From an uncultured Paraprevotella sp. (lineage in GTDB: Bacteria > Bacteroidota > Bacteroidia > Bacteroidales > Bacteroidaceae), in the NCBI GenBank assembly GCA_900548345.1, contig URKA01000009.1:14765-78764 (forward strand): a stretch of 64,000 nucleotides of DNA. The letters run 5' to 3'. The notes beneath the pieces were generated by a model. The model worked only from the letters and a program-made list of their open reading frames with translations. It did no database searches and was not told the origin of the DNA. This document shows, one piece after another, positions 61,359-64,000 of this stretch. Both the position numbers and the translations under genes were made by a program. The number at the start of each line of letters is the position of its first letter. Within the stretch, counting starts at the first letter, position 1.

Positions 61359-63347
61359 TTATTTCTGGTAGTGTGAGCCCTCGTTTTCGTCCTTCACGGT
61401 GTTGTCTTCCTCCGGTTGTGTGTCCTGTCCGTCGGTCTGTCCGTTCATGGTGAGCAGCTCTTCCGTCCGGCTTGTCCACGGGCGTTTGCCGAAAATGCGT
61501 TCCACGTCTTCGGCAAAGATGACCTCGCGTTCCACCAACACCCGTGCCAGTTCGGCGTGCCCGTCCTTGTGTGCGGTGAGCAGGGCTTTGGCCCGTTCGT
61601 ATTGCGTGGCAATCATGGCTTTCACTTCTTCGTCGATGAGTTGTGCCGTCTTGTCGGAGTAGGGTTTGTTGAAACTATATTCGTCGTTGTTGTAGTAGCA
61701 GAGGTTCGGCATCTTGTCGCTCATACCTAAGTAAGCTATCATGCCGTAAGCCTGTTTGGTCACTCTCTCCAGGTCGTTGAGCGCGCCCGAAGACACATGA
61801 CCGGTAAACAGTTCCTCGGCCGCCCTTCCGCCCAGTGTGGCGCACATCTCGTCGAGCATCTGCTCTTTGGTGGTGATTTGCCGTTCTTCGGGCAGATACC
61901 ATGCGGCACCCAGGGCGCGTCCGCGCGGCACGATGGTGACTTTGATTAGAGGATTGGCATAGCGGAGGAACCATGATATGGTGGCATGTCCGGCCTCATG
62001 CAGGGCGATGGTCTGTTTCTCCTCGGTGGTCATGACCTTGGTCTTCTTTTCCAGTCCGCCGATGATGCGGTCCACTGCGCTCAGGAAGTCTTCCTTGCCC
62101 ACGGCTGTCTTGCCGTGGCGTGCGGCTATCAGTGCGGCTTCGTTGCAAACGTTGGCGATGTCGGCTCCTGAAAAGCCCGGAGTCTGCCGTGCCAGCAGGT
62201 CGATGTCGACGGTAGAGTCTATCTTGACCGGTTGTAAGTGCACCTGGAATACTTCCTTACGTTCGTTGAGGTCGGGCAGGTCCACATAGATTTGGCGGTC
62301 GAAACGTCCGGCGCGCAACAAGGCTTTGTCAAGGATGTCCACGCGGTTGGTGGCGGCCAGGATGATGACGCCGCTGTTGGTGCCGAAGCCGTCCATCTCG
62401 GTAAGCAACTGGTTGAGCGTGTTCTCCCGTTCGTCGTTTCCGCCCATGGCCGGATTCTTTCCGCGGGCACGTCCCACGGCGTCTATCTCATCGATGAAAA
62501 TGATGCACGGGGCTTTTTCCTTGGCTTGGCGGAAGAGGTCGCGCACGCGGCTGGCGCCTACGCCGACGAACATCTCCACGAAGTCGGAACCTGAGAGGGA
62601 GAAGAAAGGCACGTCCGCTTCGCCGGCTACGGCCTTGGCCAGCAGGGTCTTTCCCGTTCCCGGAGGTCCTACCAACAGGGCACCCTTGGGTATCTTGCCG
62701 CCCAAGTCGGTGAACTTCTTCGGATTCTTCAGGAATTCCACGATTTCCTGTACTTCGAGCTTGGCCCCGGCCTGTCCTGCCACATCCTTGAACGTGATTT
62801 TCGTTCCTTCGCCCTTTTCAATCAGCCGGGCCTTGCTTTTGCCCACGTTGAACACGCCGCCGCCGGGGGCACCGCCGCCGCTCATGCGCCGCATGATGAA
62901 AAACCAGATGGCGATGATGAAGATGAAGGGCATGAAGTTCCAGAACATGTTGCTCATGAAATCATTGCTGCGCTCAAAGCGCAGGTTGCCGGTGAAAGTC
63001 TTGTTGGCCTGCGCTTCTTCGATGAAGTCGGTCAGTTTGTCGTTCGACGGATATTCCACACGAACGGACGGTTTGCCGCCTATCTGGTCTTTTCCCGTGC
63101 GGAACACATCCTTGATATGTTCGGGTTTGACGAACATCTGCAGGGTGCCTTCATCCTTGTTGGCCACGATGTCGCTGGCATATCCTTGGTTCACGAATTG
63201 CCGGAACTGGGTGTAGGTCACCGTCTTGGTCGTATTGGTGTCGGTCCCTGTAAAGTACAGGAAGAGCAGTGTGGCGATGATGATGCCGTAAATCCAGTTG
63301 ATGTTGAAGCGCGGCACCTTGTTATTGTTGTTTTTCGGTTCGTTCAT
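61359..63347 (-). CDS. ftsH: ATP-dependent zinc metalloprotease FtsH
   Basis: Membrane-bound AAA+ protease of 662 residues. Two N-terminal transmembrane segments (about 13-32 and 133-152) flank a periplasmic domain. The AAA module has Walker A GPPGTGKT and Walker [15 protein letters not shown]. The zinc-binding HEAGH motif lies at about 450-454. The C terminus is short and acidic. It begins 16 bp after rsfS. Confidence 0.97.
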   Translation of the reverse strand: MNEPKNNNNKVPRFNINWIYGIIIATLLFLYFTGTDTNTTKTVTYTQFRQFVNQGYASDIVANKDEGTLQMFVKPEHIKDVFRTGKDQIGGKPSVRVEYPSNDKLTDFIEEAQANKTFTGNLRFERSNDFMSNMFWNFMPFIFIIAIWFFIMRRMSGGGAPGGGVFNVGKSKARLIEKGEGTKITFKDVAGQAGAKLEVQEIVEFLKNPKKFTDLGGKIPKGALLVGPPGTGKTLLAKAVAGEADVPFFSLSGSDFVEMFVGVGASRVRDLFRQAKEKAPCIIFIDEIDAVGRARGKNPAMGGNDERENTLNQLLTEMDGFGTNSGVIILAATNRVDILDKALLRAGRFDRQIYVDLPDLNERKEVFQVHLQPVKIDSTVDIDLLARQTPGFSGADIANVCNEAALIAARHGKTAVGKEDFLSAVDRIIGGLEKKTKVMTTEEKQTIALHEAGHATISWFLRYANPLIKVTIVPRGRALGAAWYLPEERQITTKEQMLDEMCATLGGRAAEELFTGHVSSGALNDLERVTKQAYGMIAYLGMSDKMPNLCYYNNDEYSFNKPYSDKTAQLIDEEVKAMIATQYERAKALLTAHKDGHAELARVLVEREVIFAEDVERIFGKRPWTSRTEELLTMNGQTDGQDTQPEEDNTVKDENEGSHYQK

Positions 63348-63363
63348 AAATTCGTTGTTGGGG

Positions 63364-63723
63364 TTAGTCTATGTCGGGAATCTCGGTGAGCTGTGCATCG
63401 GCCCACAAATGTTCCAGGTTGTAGAAATCGCGTGTCTCCGGCAGGAATACGTGGACAACGATGTCAAAATAGTCTATGGCCACCCATTCCGCATTCTTTT
63501 GTCCGTCTACCGATACCGGCCTGAGCTGTGTCTTCTTGCGCACGTGCTCGATGATGGAGTCTGTGATGGCCCCTGTCTGAGAGGGCGAGTTGCCCTGGCA
63601 GATGATGAAATACTTGCATATCGTGTCGCCTATCTCCGTCAGGTCGGCTATGATGATTCGTTTTCCTTTCTTTTCCTGGATGCCTTCGGTGACGGCTTTT
63701 ATCAAATTTTGTGTTTCGTCCAT
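63364..63723 (-). CDS. rsfS: Ribosomal silencing factor RsfS
   Basis: Small protein of 119 residues that binds ribosomal protein L14 and blocks subunit joining. IADLTEIGDTICKYFIICQGNS and WVAIDYFDIVVHVFLPETRDFYNLEHLWADA (both split) are characteristic of the family. First gene of the operon with ftsH and cdsA; a -7 box, minus TATCTTTG at 63758-63751, lies 27 bp upstream. Confidence 0.95.
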   Translation of the reverse strand: MDETQNLIKAVTEGIQEKKGKRIIIADLTEIGDTICKYFIICQGNSPSQTGAITDSIIEHVRKKTQLRPVSVDGQKNAEWVAIDYFDIVVHVFLPETRDFYNLEHLWADAQLTEIPDID

Positions 63724-63893
63724 TCTATAATTTATACATTGTTAGTGAGGCAAAGATAGCACATAATAGTTTATCTATCCAATTTTCAGTTCCAAAAACA
63801 GGCGGGTTTTTATGTTTTTTAGGTAATGTGCCTTTCCTTTGGCAGATATAAACCTTTTGCCGGGAAAAGGATACATAAAAAACGTCTCAAAAG

Positions 63894-63924
63894 TTTGTCG
63901 GTTCAAAAAAAACGCTTACCTTTG
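63894..63924 (+). promoter_or_regulatory. Promoter of tRNA-Gln
   Basis: TTTG 63894-63897 and TACCTTTG 63917-63924 are 19 bp apart; the tRNA starts 18 bp later. Confidence 0.7.
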
Positions 63925-63942
63925 CAGGCGAAATCAGCGTAT

Positions 63943-64000
63943 TGGGCTATGGTGTAATGGTAACACAACAGATTCTGGTCCTGTTTTTCCTGGTTCGAGT
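63943..64000 (+). tRNA. tRNA-Gln(CTG), 3' part cut by window
   Basis: Starts with the acceptor strand TGGGCTA and D-arm GGTGTAATGGTAACAC. The anticodon loop is TTCTGGT (anticodon CTG) between ACAGA and CCTGT, leaving one A-C mismatch next to the loop. The T arm begins CCTGGTTCGAGT and the window ends there. Confidence 0.85.

Overview
The window is chromosomal DNA of a member of the Bacteroidales, most likely Bacteroidaceae (Bacteroides/Phocaeicola type). Support comes from gene families and linkages typical of the group (DUF4834, DUF3822, DUF5683, PorX/PorW, a GH95/GH43 glycan-degradation operon, a TonB-receptor-like barrel), from Bacteroidetes promoters of the form TTTG-N19-21-TAnnTTTG in front of many genes, and from a double-glycine leader of the CFB type. 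I cannot name the species.

Layout. 1-2155: tadA (cut by the window edge), a small membrane protein, and the phosphatidylethanolamine pair psd-pssA. 2282-7012: dnaE, trxA and a small acidic protein. 7035-7163: a terminator and a perfect palindrome that belongs to a dispersed repeat. 7209-14658 (minus): one long operon, aroA - small membrane protein - metal ABC permease - PorW-like lipoprotein - PorX - tsaE. 14747-17099: tRNA-Pro(GGG), a secreted GH43 enzyme and aroB. 17319-25483: a TonB-receptor-like barrel, cardiolipin synthase, rsmD, DUF3822, a membrane-anchored protein and a RecD-like helicase. 48877-64000: alaS, a MerR regulator, the parA-parB-DUF5683-mltD-rsh operon, surE-lpxB, rsfS-ftsH-cdsA and a tRNA-Gln cut by the window end. 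These are ordinary core genes.

The accessory part is 25.5-48.8 kb. It starts with a GH95-GH43-GH43 operon (26029-31478) without SusC/SusD, then a 316-bp MITE-like element with inverted ends and a Panacea (DUF4065) gene that seems to have lost its 5' part. From 32590 to 48769 the DNA becomes visibly AT-richer and holds a secretion and modification locus. On the minus strand it encodes a UDP-xylose synthase, a complete type I exporter with a C39 peptidase (TolC, HlyD, PCAT), a glycosyltransferase, a LanC-like toroid protein, a double-glycine-leader protein whose mature part looks like a papain-fold enzyme, a small secreted partner protein, a glycosyltransferase fused to a second LanC-like domain, two paralogous putative glycosyltransferases, and UDP-galactopyranose mutase. 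Next to it are an E1-like ThiF enzyme, a LuxR-type regulator and a GNAT acyltransferase resembling autoinducer or N-acyl-amino-acid synthases.

The most striking observation is regulatory. The 14-bp palindrome CACCCTWWAGGGTG occurs twice: between the export operon and thiF (46221-46234), and in front of the acyltransferase gene (48034-48047). In both places its centre lies exactly 68.5 bp from an identical -7 box TATATTTG, facing the export operon and the acyltransferase gene respectively, and neither promoter has a -33 TTTG. I infer a density- or signal-responsive regulon, possibly run by the LuxR-type protein encoded between the two sites, that controls export of a peptidase-like cargo and synthesis of an acylated small molecule.
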